Positions 1-10,837 of a stretch of DNA of 64,000 bases are shown here, piece by piece. The stretch's first letter is position 1, and each line of letters opens with the position of its first letter. A program made the translations under genes and the position numbers. The stretch spans positions 7,425,041 through 7,489,040 of the forward strand of contig NC_066531.1 in the NCBI RefSeq assembly GCF_024679095.1. The letters are read 5' to 3'. The DNA comes from Eriocheir sinensis. Its lineage: Eukaryota; Arthropoda; Malacostraca; Decapoda; Varunidae. The notes under the pieces were generated by a model, which had not been told where the DNA came from, made no database searches, and saw only the letters and a list, made by a program, of their open reading frames with translations.

Positions 1-234
1 CACGATTTACAGTCATTTCTTGATTGACTAATTATTATCGCAAATTTATTGCAAATTATTCACAAATTGTTGCTCCTTTTCTAAAGATTTACAAAGAAGA
101 AAGGTACAAAAAAAAAAAATAAATAAATAAAAATTAAAACTCCACTCATATGGACGGATGAAACAAAATTGCGTTCTCAACCCTTAAGGATAGAATGCTT
201 GGTACAGTCACTTCACGCATCCTACTACAATACT

Positions 235-606
235 GGTGGAGTATTGCAATAACAGGATAATGATGATAAACTAAGACCTGTATCTTTTTGTGAGAAATTG
301 AATACGGCAGAACAGCGGAACAGTATAGTTGAACGAGAGGCTTTAACTGTAATTTATGGGTTACACGTAAACCGCCCATTAATACTGGGTTACCCTGTTG
401 AGATCCACACGGATCACAGACCTTTAGTAGGGTTGTTACAGGTAGCTAGTCCCAACGGCAGGATAGCTAGATGGCAGACTCTCATGAGTGAGTATGGTTT
501 CACAATCAATCATTTGCCTGGCAAGGAAAATATAGTAGCAGATTTTTTTATCAAGGATGAAGGCTCACAGGACACTGAGATTGAATTAGAAGGACACGCG
601 CGATAA
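235..606 (+). pseudogene. Ty3/gypsy RNase H domain fragment
   Basis: This is the RNase H part of a Ty3/gypsy reverse transcriptase. It would degrade the RNA strand of the RNA-DNA hybrid during replication. The reading shows GGVLQ, then an in-frame TAA at 250-252, then RPVSF, EREALTVIYGL, IHTDHRPL (with the catalytic Asp) and the terminal GKENIVADF. These are the usual order of motifs for this domain. The reverse transcriptase itself should lie left of the window. The internal stop and the lack of a linked polymerase frame mark it as dead. The integrase remains at 1.1-2.3 kb lie downstream on the same strand at the expected distance. Family assignment is firm; the clade is not determined. Confidence 0.85.
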
Positions 607-1079
607 TGTTTGTGGATGGGGAACAACAAAAACCGTGGAACACGTGGATAATGAGGGGCAAGGTATTGCACTAGTGCAGGAAAAGAAACAGGCGCCGAAA
701 AATGAGAAAATAAAATATATGATATGTATGGACCTGAATAGTGAGTGTATTGGCCACACTTGACTGGAGTATTCAGGAGATTAGTGAGCTGCATGCTGAG
801 CAGCCAGCATATAAGTATGCTAAAAAGAAGGAAGCCCCATGAATGAAAATTGAGCAAAGACTCAGAGAAAAAAGGCATAATGTGAGATGCCGCCCCTGTT
901 AGAGGTACAGGTGGAAATTATGTTATATTGTGTTGAAGATGGGCATAATGTGAGATGCCGCCCCTGTCAGAGTTACAGGTGGAAATAAATGATGTGTTTT
1001 AGTGAGTCCGTACGGAGAAGCCACTAAGGTGGTGATTCTACCCCAAGTATTTCCAATATGATAACTCTGGCTCATTCGT
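607..1079 (+). other. Decayed pol spacer between RNase H and integrase
   Basis: No frame can be followed here. A phrase of about 30 bases (gggcataatgtgagatgccg) occurs twice, at 871 and again near 939, so there is a short local duplication. The stretch is best read as decayed polyprotein between RNase H and the integrase zinc-binding region. Confidence 0.5.
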
Positions 1080-1745
1080 CGCCACTGCAGGGCACGGAAG
1101 AACCAAAGTTACGTTATGTCGGTGTAGAAAGTTCGCTTGGTCTGGAATGAAACGGGATGTAGAAAATTATGTAAGGAAGTGCGTCATGGTAGTCGTTTTA
1201 AAAGTGAGTTGGGAACTTGCACCCTGCTCCTTGGCGGCAATATCCAGACGTCACCGCTCCTTTTGGAAGAATACACATGGACCTTGTGGGTCCCATGGGT
1301 GTATCGGACAATGGGGTTCGATACGTAATGCCCATAGTTGATGTTTTTAAAAGGTATTTGATTATAGTACCCTTACGGAGTAAGGAAGCCCGCGAAATGG
1401 CAAGGGCGTTGTACGTGGATGTTGTTTGTGTACACGGTGTTCCTCAGACAATTGTTACAGGTAAAGTTTCAGAGTTCGTTAATTCCGTGATGCAGGAGAT
1501 AAATTAGAAGCTACCTGTGCGACACGCGAATAACGGCTTACCATACAAATGGAAATGGAATAATAAAGCGCGCAAATTATACTGTTGTTAACATTTTGAG
1601 GAGAATGTTCTAGGAAATGTGTCCGTTTGGGATATAATGCTACTTATAGACATCTTGGCCTATAATGCTGCGTATTATCGCACCATAAAGGAGTCCCCAT
1701 TTTATCGAGAGAGACAGAGAGAGAATTTTTAGAGATCCTCCTGTA
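1080..1745 (+). pseudogene. Ty3/gypsy integrase (zinc-binding and core) remnant
   Basis: This remnant of a gypsy-type integrase would insert retrotransposon cDNA into the chromosome. A frame near 1150 has DVENYVRKC, the end of the zinc-binding region. A shifted frame from 1217 has HPAPW, then FGRIHMDLVGPM (first catalytic Asp), RYLIIVPL and GVPQTIV. The expected second acidic residue is lost, since IVTGKVSEF stands where IVTD is usual. A third frame near 1650-1740 carries LAYNAAYY and ESPF, typical of the end of the core. At least two frameshifts and the missing catalytic residue make it inactive. Confidence 0.85.
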
Positions 1746-1782
1746 CCCTACACTATGTTAGAAAAAAATTCAGCAGCCCTGG

Positions 1783-1941
1783 TATGATATTTACTCCTAT
1801 AAAGAGGAAATGGTTGCAATTGCAAGGAAAGTTTATGATATATACTCCTATAAAGAGGAAATGGTTGTAATTGCAAGGAAAGTTTATGATATTGACTCCT
1901 ATGAAAAGGAAATGGCTGCAATTGCAAATAAAGTTTATGAT
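1783..1941 (+). repeat. 51-bp in-frame tandem repeat, about three copies
   Basis: Copies start at 1783, 1834 and 1885, with the next unit beginning at 1936. The period is exactly 51 bases, or 17 codons, so the repeat stays in the integrase frame and encodes repeats ending ARKVYD. Copies differ by a few substitutions. Confidence 0.9.
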
Positions 1942-2336
1942 AGATGCCAGGTTTACATTGAAAAAGGTAGAGAAGAAATAGAAAAGAAATACAAAGCTTC
2001 AAAATCAAAACTATCAACGTTGGAGACAGTGTTCCTCAAACGAGACCACAGAAAAAAGTAAATAAAAAGTTGTAACTTATTTTTGATGGACCCTACAGGG
2101 TAACAGAGAAGATCAGTGATATAATGGTAAAAATTATAAACCTCAGGACTAGTAAGGTTTCAACGGTCCCCACAGATAGAGTAAAAGTCCTTCATGAAAA
2201 TTGCATCGACGTGCAGCAATGTCCAACGATTAGGCGAGCATACCCTTTAAATCCAGAGACAGACAGTGATCTATTCTTTGCATTGCTCAACCCTGAAATC
2301 GCTGAGAAAAATTCTACCGAAAATAATAACTCGTAG
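1783..2336 (+). pseudogene. Ty3/gypsy integrase C-terminal region
   Basis: This continues the integrase. The first frame (to 2059) is rich in Lys and Glu and includes the 17-residue repeats. After a frame change, GPYRVTEKISD (about 2088-2120) leads into a frame starting at 2124 with RTSKVSTVPTDRVK and CPTIRRAYPL. The GPYRV phrase and the following strand-rich segment are the usual C-terminal domain of gypsy integrases, which contacts DNA. It ends with a stop at 2334-2336. It is broken by at least one frameshift and is part of the same dead element as its neighbours. Confidence 0.75.
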
Positions 2337-3136
2337 CGGAGAGGTGACTGCTACTCATGACGCATTAAATAATGTTCGTTCTACAACAGCAATAAACAGC
2401 TGATGCACAGGCCCTACCTTCTCAGGTTACTCCCAAACTTTCAGAGCCACCTCGGCATAGATAAAGCCTTCGCTCTTCGACGGTACAAGAGTTGCCTAAT
2501 GTAATGTTAAAACTAATACGATATAGAACAGGAATAATGCATAAGGATGAAAATGCAATAATTGAGCGGAAATATGACGAAATAAACCACAGATTGATTT
2601 GACTCTTTCAGTGTACGACTCATTGACACAACAGGAGTCCCCAACACGTGCTGGCCAAAGTCTCACACCAACATACTATCTATATTAAAGTCCTCACAGA
2701 CAGAGACTATAGTACCGTTTAGCCTCACAGAAGATATTTTAGCTGCATTATATAAAGCACGGATTTTAACTGCTTCGTTACTTGAAATATTATTCAAATG
2801 TCACCTGAGTATCCAGCTGTAAAAGCAATAAAATACACACTCTTTAATTTTGAAAACGAATTCAGTTTATTGTTGCGTTATCTAAAAAAACAAAAAAAGT
2901 TTTAGGCTATGTGATGACTACTATTCAAAACAAGCTGCATGCTTCTATGAATTATAGAGAAAAGAAAAAAAACGGGAAATAATTTTTTTAAGGATCCTTG
3001 TCTAATAACCTATTTGGTACCGCGACCCAGGCTCAAGTTGATGCTATTCATGAAAAAATAGAGAACTAGAGTCATTAACTGAGAAAGATTTTATATAGTT
3101 AAATGTTTATTATGGAAAACTCAACATCATTAAGTA
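2337..3136 (+). other. Unassigned gypsy interior
   Basis: No supported gene. The stretch lies between the integrase and the envelope-like remnant of the same element and has many stops in all frames. It probably holds the decayed start of the third open reading frame. Confidence 0.4.
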
Positions 3137-4483
3137 ATGCATGTTTTGCAATCTGCCTTTAACAGGCTATATTCAGCTGTAGATGTATTGAACCAAGTTG
3201 TGCGCCATTTTAGTATAGACTATGGCATTAGGAAGAGAAAAGCCCTACAAGAATTGTTATATTTTGACTTAGCATTGAGACACATAAGACCAGGTATACA
3301 AGATTTATATTTGAGTCTGCAGGATCCCCTGCAAACATACATAACTCCAACCATTATGTGAAACAAACAGTTGTTCAGTACATTAAAGGAAGCCTAGGAT
3401 CGGCCTCCAGGTCTTTGTGCCTTGCAGTTCTTGATTTTTAGCTCTATATAGGGATGTAATAACTGTCCTCCAGGACAACGGCTTTGCACGATTCTCGTAA
3501 TTTCTATTTCACTAAACCTTTGCGAGGGGATCCGATTGACACCTTGATGTATTTCGAATCGACTAACTTCCATTTTCTGTGCAGAATAGCACTTAATTTC
3601 TTCTGTATAGTGTTGATTCAAGATGTATTGCCTTCAGTGAGAATAGGAAAATATATTTTATGTTTTCTAGTATAAAACACTGTAACAAGAATAACCATAT
3701 GTTAGTTTGTCCTCCCACAGGCCCTGTCCATGAGGTAGTAACGCAGCCTCTGTGAATCGGCTGCTTTCTTGAAACATGATTAAGTGATCAACCTCTGCCA
3801 CACAATAGTCTTGAAAACATTTCCCCCTATGTTTATAAAAGGTCCTGGCTACTGGACCTGTTCACTGGCCTCCCCCATCACTCTGGCACTCACATGCCCT
3901 AACCATCTTGTAAACAAGCATACTGTCAGCCTCACGGATAATGGGATATTGACGCTTCGGCAAGGTTGCAGCGCCCACAGCCCATCCCTGACACTTCCTG
4001 GACAAGAGGCAGTTGTGGAGGGGCCCCCCATCATGGTCTCTCTCGCCCCCCTCCCACTCCACCTCCCTCCTCTCCAAGAATTCTTACAGGCCATCTTATC
4101 TGGTCCGTTTTGCCTGACCTTCCATCTCTTCGCAGTGCTGAGTCCATCCCCCTACAGGAGCTAACAGCTGGCTTGCAGCCCCTAAATTCTGTGGTCGAGC
4201 CGGATCAGCCCTTTCAACCCGAAATCCATTGGTGGATTGTCTTCGCCATTGTCGTGATCCTGGTTCTTCTACTGGTGACGTCTGCCGTGGGGTATTTCTA
4301 TGTCCTGCGCTACGCACGACGACGCCTGCTTCCAGACTCGAGCCCACTGCAGACATTGAAAGGCGTATCTTTTCCACCAACACCTGTGAGATCTCAGGGG
4401 CGAGATCTTCCGGAAGGGGAAGTATGTTGGGACCCAGAATATGGACAAACAGAAGACGACCATAGCAGCACAGTTAATTAATA
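3137..4483 (+). pseudogene. Envelope-like remnant of a gypsy/errantivirus-type element
   Basis: This is a decayed third open reading frame following pol, the position of envelope genes in errantivirus-type gypsy elements. Three pieces are visible. At 3137-3361 a mostly helical piece contains RKRKALQELL. At about 3830-4010 a Cys-containing piece has YWTCS, LALTCP and a GILTLRQGC pattern like the Cys-rich end of insect envelope ectodomains. At about 4150-4483 there is a strongly hydrophobic segment (4227-4300, IVFAIVVILVLLLV), followed by the basic run YARRR and a short cytoplasmic tail. An ectodomain, a single membrane anchor and a tail fit an envelope protein. The pieces are in different frames, so the gene is broken. 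Assignment rests on position and pattern, not a database match. Confidence 0.6.
4411..4422 (+). promoter_or_regulatory. Polypurine tract (plus-strand primer)
   Basis: CGGAAGGGGAAG lies two bases before a TGTTGGGA that looks like an LTR start. A purine run just upstream of the 3' LTR is where plus-strand DNA synthesis is primed. Confidence 0.6.
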
Positions 4484-5513
4484 GTGACCCCAATCAGAGG
4501 CAAATACCGAGTGGAGATATGGAGACAAGAATTGTAAATATGATAGGAGAGGGAAGGAAAGCAATTAGTCAGATATACAAAGTTGTAAACATCTGATAAG
4601 CACTAACACTACTACTGAGAGGTTATGGAAAATACCCAGACCCACATACAGAAAGCAGATACCCAGTAGGCGTGGTCAGGAAGTGTGGATAACCATTCAA
4701 GAGGACTCTAACATGTCACGTGCGGTGTGACGGAATGCTATAAGCGAATAACTGAAAAGAGAAGTCACTGTGGGAGTGTCTTAAGAGTGAAATAACAAAT
4801 AGTAGGAGAAGTAAACAATATAACATAATGAGCGAGCCAATGGTTGTTGACAGGAAGTATTGGCTACTGGTTATGTAGAAAATGAAGGCGTGTCAAAGAT
4901 GTAGTTCCGCCTCAAGCAAGGAAAAATGTGACCTAGACAACAGTGATATGGGCAGACCGAGCCTTGCACTCGCTTCAAGCAGACTTGCTACTCACTCAGC
5001 CGAGAATGGCTGTTGTGATCTTAATCGTGAGTAGAAATTCGAGAATCTAAGGGAAACCGACTGTATTGTCCTGGAGATTATAATGTAGGAGATGTGAAGT
5101 AGGATTGTGAGTGGGACAGGATTGTGATTATTTGTTTGCGATGTAAAGCAAAGGTAGAAAGCACTGGGTGTGGTATAATTTGGTGCTTCCGTGAAATAGT
5201 AGTAGATTATACTATAGGAATGTGTTATCAGGATGTGAGGAGAGTATTTAAATATTGTGATGTAAGCAGAAAGAAACAAACCACTGCTTGTGGAATGACG
5301 AGTGTTATTATTATTGGCAACAACTGAGCACAAATTGTAGTATTATGTTTAAGACATGTCGTTTGTCATATGTTGTATCCATTGCTGAATATGCCAGCGT
5401 TATGATCGTCTGAGCATAGAATATTGCGTAAGGCAATTACTTTCATTTAATTTTAAATAAATGTATATTTTCTTTTTCCCTTGTTTATCCCCGAACACCA
5501 GTCTCCAATAACA
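4425..5513 (+). repeat. Probable 3' LTR of the gypsy element
   Basis: The start TGTTGGG follows the purine tract directly. A possible end AATAACA at 5507-5513 gives inverted TGTT/AACA tips and a length of about 1.09 kb. An AATAAA signal sits at 5456-5461, close to that end. There is no second LTR in the window to confirm the boundaries, and no clear tRNA primer site or target duplication was found, so the right end may be off by some tens of bases. Confidence 0.5.
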
Positions 5514-5626
5514 ACTTAAGCCGGATCACGCTACCAGGGATACGAGACGGTGAGATCATTTATGGAGTAATTAATGAGTGATAAAAGAGTTGATTTAATA
5601 CAAGAAAAGAAGGGTCCAAAAGAGCA

Positions 5627-5765
5627 CCGAGGCCACGCGCTGCTACAGCGTATGCCCCCAACTTTACCTTTACCTTTATTGGCTCGACTGACAGACATGG
5701 CTTTGTATGTCGAAGGTCACTGGTTCAATCTCCACAACCAGCACTCTCTAACTTGGATTTTTCTG
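5627..5765 (+). repeat. SINE-like dispersed repeat with tRNA-like promoter
   Basis: A box A-like TGGCTCGACTGACAG (near 5682) is followed about 45 bases on by GGTTCAATCTC, a good box B. The preceding GCACCGAGGCCACGCGCTGC phrase recurs inverted at 28.03-28.08 kb, showing dispersal. TTTACC tandem units precede the tRNA-like part. Confidence 0.5.
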
Positions 5766-5906
5766 AGTTCCCTAGAGCCTAGATTAATTTATCGGTGTTA
5801 AATGAGGAGATTTGCACCGGCACCCAGTCATGGGTGTTACAAGATGCGTTGTTACAATCAGGGGCGTCATTTGGCCTTCAAAAGTGGGAGGGACATTAGG
5901 CAGTTT

Positions 5907-5907
<1 letters not shown>

Positions 5908-5987
<80 letters not shown>

Positions 5988-6000
5988 ATATATATATATT
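5908..6000. repeat. (TA)n microsatellite
   Basis: About 90 bases of nearly pure TA with two interruptions, ending in a short TATT run. Confidence 0.97.
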
Positions 6001-6170
6001 TATTTATTTACCATCATTAGCTTATAGCACCTTTAGGCACTGATCATATTTGCATTTTATGTAGTCTGTGATGCAGGCAGGATATTCATTAGCACCTAAT
6101 TAGACTCATGCTGCTCTCCAGTGCTCTCTGATGAACTCACAATCAAAGATGTAGTATACCTATATGGTAG

Positions 6171-6807
6171 CATTGAGTAATCTTAGGTCACTTGGTAAAG
6201 TCTTCACCTAAGTCCGACCCAAGCTGACAACATAAACCTAAGCGTGTTTGCAAGCTGAGTGTTTAGAATATTGGCATAATAATAAAAGATGCTGAAAACT
6301 GGATTCCACTACTTTATTGAATATATGAATAATTATATACTGAATTTGTAATGGAGCTAAGATAAAAAAAAAGCTATGTTTTCAGCGGTCATACCATGAT
6401 CTCATGAAAATAATTAGGTTGACATATATAATTAATTACTACGTATTTTGGTATGATGACCATTGCACGTTAATACCATAGCTTTGCGAGCACTGAGTAA
6501 TCTTAGGTCACTTGGTAAAGTGTTCACATAAGTCCGACCCAAACTGACAACATAAACCTAAGCATGTTTGCAAGGTGAGTGCTTAGAATATTGGCATAAT
6601 AATAAAAGATGCTGAAAACTAGATTCCACTAATAAAGTAATTATATACTGAATTTGTAATGGCGCCAAGATAAAAAAGCCAAGATAAAAAAGCTATGTTT
6701 TTCAGTGGTCATACCATGATCTCATGAAAATAAATAGGTTGACATATATAATTAATTACTACGTATTTTGTTATGATGACTATTGCACATTAATACCATA
6801 GCTTTGA
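6171..6807. repeat. Tandem duplication of a 320-bp unit
   Basis: Copy 1 begins at 6171 (cattgagtaatcttaggtca) and copy 2 at 6491 (cactgagtaatcttaggtca). They stay alignable to about 6807 with substitutions and small indels. Copy 2 also repeats gccaagataaaaaa internally. No coding capacity. Confidence 0.9.
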
Positions 6808-7237
6808 ATCCAATGATGAATATCTTCAAGCAAGACACACACAGCAACAGATTGGTCACTAATTCACTCAGTAAACACAATACTCCAGAAAAGTATACAC
6901 TGAATTCACAATAAAGTTGTTTTTGCACTTGGAACTTTGTAAACAGAAACCAAGTAACCTCGTTTTACTTCACTCATAAGTCATGATGTTCGCGATGTGG
7001 TCACCTCGACCTTTCGTTCCTCCTCCCTCACACTGGCAGACGTCTCTAACAAGCTTTCTTACCACCATTATCTCAATATGAATAACCGGCAGCAATAATT
7101 ATAAATCATATTATAAATGACATTTTAATGCAATTTTAATGTCATCTTTTTCATTTGCATGTGTGTACCATTCTGCTACAAATAAAAGTTTTTTTCCCAT
7201 GTTTTGTTTTCCTTAACTTGAATATTTCACATTTTAA

Positions 7238-7773
7238 TCAATAACAAAGGCATCAAACACTAATTGTATGTTCAAGCTATGTTTATTTTTTTTTCTGTTG
7301 ACATAAACTACATCGTTTTCCTTTGGTGCCATTATTTTCACATGGGTACAGTCTATCACTCCCACAACACCGGCAAGTTGGTAGAATTCTGCTTGTTTTA
7401 CACGGATCTCCACCCTATCAAGGGAGACTGGACAACCTCCTGACTACCTACGGGTCACTGAGGGCGGCCAGAGTTTCCACAATCACCCTGCTTACACTAC
7501 TCTGGCTTACCCCTAACTCATCACTTGAACACTGCAGCACTTTTTCCTGAAGCCAAGTACCTTTAAGTCAAATCACTTTCAACCCCGGGGTGAGGGAATG
7601 CTCCCTTTGAACTGGATCTTGTAGCTCTCTTCTCACCAAATCAGTCACATACTCCATTCCTGCACGGTCTAATATGTATGTCTTGACAAGTTCACCATCG
7701 TTATACAGTTCCAAAGCGCCCTATCAAACTCTAAATTGCGGAGGCGGGTCGGACGAGGAAGTCCGGTGGCCAT
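7238..7773 (-). pseudogene. PIF/Harbinger (HARBI1-like) transposase, broken
   Basis: This is a DDE transposase of the PIF/Harbinger group, which cuts and pastes its own DNA element. Reading the minus strand from an ATG at 7773, a short start is followed by a frameshift. Then come LYNDGELVKTYILDRAGM, a helical segment ending VSQSSVSRVIVETL (the helix-turn-helix part), and a shifted frame with [12 protein letters not shown] (first catalytic Asp), [10 protein letters not shown] and [10 protein letters not shown]. The rest of the catalytic domain is absent. At least two frameshifts and two stops are present. Its right side has repeated subterminal motifs. The conserved phrases make the family call firm. 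Confidence 0.88.
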
Positions 7774-7976
7774 GTTGATATGGGTCTGGGTCTGGGATTC
7801 ACTATTAACTTTACTATTAAGTGTTTAGAAGTCCTCGCCAGCACTCTCAAGTTAATACCAAAGTTAAGAGTAGGTATTAGGCTAATAGTTGTTGAGGATA
7901 CACTTTGAGAGTGAAGTTAATACCAAAGTCGAAAGTTAATACCAAGTTTAGTATTAATAGTTGTCGAGGATACGGG
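7774..7976 (-). repeat. Terminal/subterminal region of the Harbinger element
   Basis: On the minus strand the end reads GGCCCCGTATCCTCGACAAC. The phrases TTGGTATTAACTT and GTATCCTC(A/G)ACAACTATTA each occur repeatedly, as in transposase-binding subterminal repeats. The opposite end was not found. Confidence 0.5.
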
Positions 7977-8436
7977 GCCTGATAATGATACTGTCCTTCC
8001 TCTTCTCTCGCTCACTTAACTCTCGTACCTCCTCTCTGATGATGGTACGCACATCAGATCTGTCAGTCCTCCTTTCTCATCCAGAAGCAACGCTCTCTTT
8101 GAGTCTCAGAGATCCGCAAATCAATTGATTTTACTGAATTACTGAGACCAGCAATGGTGGTTAATTCTCGTCTCTCCCCTATGGGTTAATATTCATATGT
8201 ATATCCATATACATCCAGTATATTATTAATTAATTTGAGTGTTTACTGGGCCATTGGAAGGTCCATTTGTTGCTGTTCCCGGCGGTACGCCGCACAAACT
8301 TTATACCCGCTCCCTCTGCCAGTCTCCGCCATGCTTGTTTTACTCCTCAAAGCAGCGGCAGGAGGACTCGCGCGGAGGTGCAGCACACTAAAACCATTTT
8401 ATAGGAAAAACAAGGAACACACCGTGGACAAGGAAG

Positions 8437-8589
8437 ATGTTCAGCAGTGACTGTGCGAAGAGCCAGAAGGAGGTCACAGGCTGGAGTAAGGGAGTGAGCT
8501 GTGAGAGGCGTGACGACTGGCACCATGTGGGCTGCGCGGTGGTGGCGAAGGGCGCGGCAAAGCCCGAGCACATGAAGGTCCTCAAATGA
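8437..8589 (+). pseudogene. LINE ORF1 N-terminal PHD-like zinc finger, copy 1
   Basis: A 50-codon frame starts MFSSDCAKSQKEV and contains VSCERRDDWHHVGC before a stop. The spacing of Cys, the CE..DDWHH..C signature and the position before other LINE parts match the PHD-type finger at the start of ORF1 proteins of some CR1/L2-type LINEs. One expected Cys is replaced by Arg (CERR for CERC) and the CxxC start is CAKS, so metal binding is doubtful. Two further copies are at 15458-15610 and 59562-59714 with the same stop. Confidence 0.55.
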
Positions 8590-8590
8590 A

Positions 8591-8869
8591 CGAACATATG
8601 GTTTGTGTGACTTTGAAGTAGAAGACTTAAAACATTTCCTGCTACACTGCAAACAATACTCAGAAATTAGAAAGCCACACACATTTGTACAACAGCCATA
8701 CAAAGAAGACGTAGACGAACACCTAGCTGACATATTATTACTGAAAAATAGCAATAAAGGAAGTGAAAAAATAGAAGAAAGGAAAAATTACTTAAAAAAA
8801 CTCTGGAAGGAAAGACAAAGAATTCAGAAGCCTAAAACATTTGTGCAAAACCAGTGGAAAAAAAACTAG
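8591..8869 (+). pseudogene. LINE ORF2 C-terminal Cys/His region, copy 1
   Basis: The frame reads CDFEVEDLKHFLLHCKQYSEIRK and then a Lys/Glu-rich tail to KLWKERQRIQK. A C...H...C pattern with EDLKHFLLHC is common at the extreme C-terminus of non-LTR ORF2 proteins. It follows directly on the PHD-like start with the endonuclease and polymerase missing, so this is an internally deleted LINE. Copies at 15.62 and 59.73 kb retain the first Cys as CGFEVEDLKH. Confidence 0.65.
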
Positions 8870-9540
8870 ATGTCAAGTGAATATTGTGAAAGAAAATAAG
8901 ACTTAAAGCACGAGAACATTGACATTGAGTGAAAAGAAAATCCGGGAGCCGTTGCAAAGGCATATCCCGGGACTACATCTGTGTGTGACGCGTGTCAGGT
9001 TAGAACAAGGAGAGAGTGGAAGGAAGAAGATAAGGGAACAAGACAAGAGGAGGATGCAGCAGGCGACAAGAGACATCCCCTTGGTGATGAGGATTGGGGT
9101 GTTGTGCGATCTTCCCAGCAGTCGGACATGTCCCACCGGTTCCGCCTTCCTTCTCCTTCCCGCTTCATTTTTTTGTGTGTTTGTGTTCTTCCCTGCCATA
9201 TTCACGCCATTTCATCGTTATTGATAAGTATTGCTATTGTTGTGGCTGTCTTGTTTTATCAATCTTTTAAATTTCTTCTTCAATTCCTTAATGATCATCA
9301 CCCCCTCAGGGTACCTACTGCTACTAGAGTTAAGCACTTGTTTAGGTTTTTAAACTTAACCTTTTTTTAAATTTTATATATAATTTTACTAACTTTACAT
9401 ATACTTTTACCCAATATTTAAACCTTTTTAACTTTTTTTAAAAGTTTTGTCAGACAAGTTAAGGTACAGGGATTTTTAGTGTATCATAACAGCTAAAGCA
9501 GGCAATAGCAGTACAGGGGTTAGGATTTTTGTTTGTTTAT

Positions 9541-9628
9541 ATGTGTGTTAGCCTAGGTAAGAAACATGTACAAACGACCACTATATGTGTGTTAGCCTAG
9601 GTAAGAAACATGTACAAACGATCACTAC
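9541..9628. repeat. 44-bp tandem duplication
   Basis: ATGTGTGTTAGCCTAGGTAA starts at 9541 and again at 9585, with nearly identical units. Confidence 0.9.
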
Positions 9629-9766
9629 ACAGAACAACACGATACACAATAACATTGATTTATACATTTCACATTATATATTTACTCTACAACACAAACA
9701 ACACCCAACACATTGGTTGTGAACACATCTACATATCAGACACACTAACACCCAACTTTTACACTT

Positions 9767-10128
9767 ACAGGCGAGGGAGTCTGTGTCAGGCGAGGGAGTC
9801 AAACCCATCGTCTGCCTGAGCGTGGAAGGGAACTGCATAAGCAGGTTAGGTAACGAGCAGCTTCTGCGTCGCAATAGGGAGGCTCTCCGACGAGTTACGT
9901 CCAAGGGCGGAGTTCCTGTGGTGTGTGGGGTTCTGCCAAGGCGACGGGTTGGTGGCATTTGGCTGTCCAGGGCTATTGCATTAAACTGCAGGTTGGCAGA
10001 TTATTGCAAAGCAAATGGATAGACATTTGTCGACGCCTGGGACCGATTCTATGGCAAGAACCACTTATACCAGGGGGACGGGGTTCACTTTTTACAGGAG
10101 GGGGTTCAGATCTTGTATGATGTCCTTT
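9767..10128 (+). pseudogene. CR1 ORF1 SGNH/GDSL esterase-like domain
   Basis: ORF1 proteins of CR1 LINEs often carry an SGNH-hydrolase-like domain. Here VEGNCISRLGNEQLLRRN (GN block), then VPVVCGVLPRRRVGG and ALNCRLADYC appear in one frame (from 9783). After a frameshift near 10018, DAWDRFYGKNHLY and GDGVHF (the Asp-x-x-His block) follow in another. The order of blocks matches this fold. The frameshift and a stop inactivate it. It lies just upstream of a CR1 endonuclease, as expected for ORF1 before ORF2. Confidence 0.65.
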
Positions 10129-10226
10129 AACATGGATTGGGGGCGCTGCAGGTTTTTTTAGGGTAAGTAAGAAGGGGCCTAAGATGGCAATGCCTAGTGG
10201 GAGCATTAACTGTAGTAATAATAATA

Positions 10227-10714
10227 GCAGCTGCAGGGGAAAGCAAGGGTTAGGTCTATATGTGTACAATACAAACGGTAGAAGTATTAGGAATAAGATA
10301 TATTTATTGCGGGGAAAGACGTGCGTAGAGAAATTTGATATGATAGCGATCCCAGAGTCATGGATAAATACTGCAGACAGGCACTTTCTCCCTGAATTAG
10401 AGATTGAAGGGTATAGGTTATTCCACCAATATCGAATACGCAGGAAGGGGTGTTGGGTCGCACTCTTCGTCAGGGACAATCTTAAACTGTGTCATTAACA
10501 ACTCAATCAAAATATATAGCAATACAGAATCCCTCTGGGTAGAAACAATAGGTATAGGAAGGAGAAGCTTGTAATAGGAGTACTTCACAGACCACCCAAG
10601 CTTAACAGGGATAGTAACCAACCCCTTTTTACAGGAAATTAGTAGGGCGTCAAGATATAGGAGTGTGTGTGGAATTGGGGATTTTAATTATAGGAACATA
10701 GACTGGGATACTTT
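10227..10714 (+). pseudogene. CR1 ORF2 endonuclease domain (5' part)
   Basis: This is an apurinic-like endonuclease that nicks target DNA in LINE transposition. The frame has LYVYNTNGRSIRNKI, DMIAIPESWI (the catalytic Glu region), GYRLFHQYRIRRKGC and ALFVRDNL. Shifted frames continue with IGVLHRPP and a GDFNYRNIDWD-like phrase at 10678-10710. The domain is then interrupted by the insertion starting at 10717 and resumes at 11867. Confidence 0.85.
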
Positions 10715-10837
10715 ATAGAGGTTTTGCTGTGACGTCACGAAATAGCGTCGTCTGCAAACCCGCTGGTGGTCACCTCCTCAGCAGAGCGAGCAGACGGACC
10801 ACGTGTGCCCCATCCCCAAGTCACTATCCGCGGGCAA

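Larger units (their letters stand above)
7977..9465. repeat. Composite LINE-derived repeat, copy 1 of 3
   Basis: The same block occurs at 15000-16500 and 59100-60745. It contains, in order: a minus-strand piece of LINE ORF1 (TIIREEVRELSE region), a plus-strand PHD-like start, a plus-strand LINE C-terminal Cys/His region, and an AT-rich tail. This copy begins abruptly at the Harbinger end and stops at the CAGACAAGTTAAGGT phrase. Confidence 0.85.

Noticed and set aside
5514..5550. Primer binding site after the LTR
   Set aside because: A TGG-starting primer site would be needed just inside a 5' LTR, but this is the outer side of the 3' LTR. TGGTAGCG occurs only on the opposite strand, so it was not used.
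5675..5740. tRNA gene candidate
   Set aside because: Only the promoter boxes are recognisable; acceptor and anticodon stems do not pair, and part of the sequence is dispersed.
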